This document shows, one piece after another, positions 63,835 through 64,000 of a stretch of 64,000 bases of DNA (positions are counted from its first letter, which is position 1; each line of letters begins with the position of its first letter). Source of the stretch: Macrocystis pyrifera (taxonomy: Eukaryota; Sar; Phaeophyceae; Laminariales; Laminariaceae); the NCBI GenBank assembly GCA_031763025.1, contig JASSKH010000002.1, positions 18,078,468-18,142,467 on the forward strand, given 5' to 3'. Below the pieces are notes generated by a model. That model was not told the origin of the DNA. It was given only the letters and a program-made list of their open reading frames with translations, and searched no databases. Made by a program: the position numbers and the translations under genes.

Positions 63835-63875
63835 TCCAGTAAACTACATCCCGAAGTAGAACCTTGTACTTGCAC
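63835..63875 (+). repeat. Leader-1 repeat, 3' tail fragment F
   Basis: CTACATCCCGAAGTAGAACC, then TTGTACTTG corresponds to the end of leader-1 (CATCCCGAAGGGG-ACCTTGTAT). Only the last 40 bp or so are present. A similar minimal tail (CCTCCCGGAGGGGAACCTTC) may exist at about 49237. Confidence 0.5.
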
Positions 63876-64000
63876 AATAAATTCACGGTATTTAAGGTTC
63901 TTCGAGAGTCGAAAAGGCGTGTGAACGGTTTGGAGTGCTAATTTGTTTTTCATGGAACAATCCGGGACTAAATAATGATATCCACATTATACTGTATGCT

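Noticed and set aside
1..64000. tRNA, rRNA or snRNA genes
   Set aside because: I looked for internal box-B-like GGTTCGANTCC strings and for U6- or 5S-like blocks and found none convincing. A covariance-model scan would be needed to exclude them.
1..64000. Bacterial or organellar origin of the window
   Set aside because: Ty3/gypsy, pogo and piggyBac-like elements, satellites and splice-like sites all point to eukaryotic nuclear DNA.

Overview
The window looks like repeat-rich, gene-poor nuclear DNA from a eukaryote. There are no closely packed long ORFs, operons, rRNA genes or convincing tRNA genes. The only recognisable proteins are decayed transposon or virus-like genes. Splice-like GT...AG breaks occur in one transposase, and satellites, minisatellites, CAG/CTG runs and MITEs fill most of the space. 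The RT/RNase H/integrase wording of the Ty3/gypsy relic and the heavy CAG/CTG content remind me of stramenopile (brown-algal) genomes. That attribution is inference and only moderately supported.

Layout. 1-8.1 kb: a decayed Ty3/gypsy retroelement on the minus strand (gag remnants, retropepsin, RT, RNase H, integrase, chromodomain-like end). 8.1-10.05 kb: tandem array with a period of about 178 bp. 10.05-14.1 kb: mosaic of dispersed repeats, including a short conserved zinc-finger-like reading frame, two copies of a 105-110 bp MITE and segments that recur inverted at 36-41 kb. 14.3-17.1 kb: one 273-codon ORF of unknown meaning and CTG-rich tandem repeats. 17.15-19.6 kb: a piggyBac-like MITE and a minisatellite with a 273 bp higher-order unit. 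19.7-22.3 kb: more dispersed repeats and two small blocks of the 178 bp satellite. 22.3-29.5 kb: mostly unrecognised, with short local repeats. 29.5-31.6 kb: a complex duplication with a 28-G tract. 31.9-33.6 kb: two more copies of the conserved mini-frame and a MITE. 34.14-35.87 kb: a pogo/Tigger-like DNA transposon with TA target duplication and a 5'-truncated transposase. 36-41 kb: inverted duplicates of the 11-14 kb material plus modules joined to two alternative 5' leaders. 41-43.4 kb: tandem repeats and a hydrolase-like fragment. 44.3-46.2 kb: second large satellite block. 48.34-49.19 kb: a short pogo-like element with a transposase N-terminal remnant. 49.75-52.1 kb: a foldback structure with arms of about 0.9 kb. 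53.1-55.3 kb: an AT-rich island with a broken DEDDh exonuclease and other broken reading frames, possibly an old giant-virus insertion. 55.7-59 kb: CAG-rich repeats and a possible Cys-rich host exon. 59-64 kb: little recognisable.

I found no gene that I would call intact and functional. The pieces of most interest are the leader/module mosaic (10.7-11.8, 31.9-33.4 and 37.6-39.65 kb), the virus-like island, and a 9-mer, TACCTGGTA/TACCAGGTA, which recurs about 17 times.
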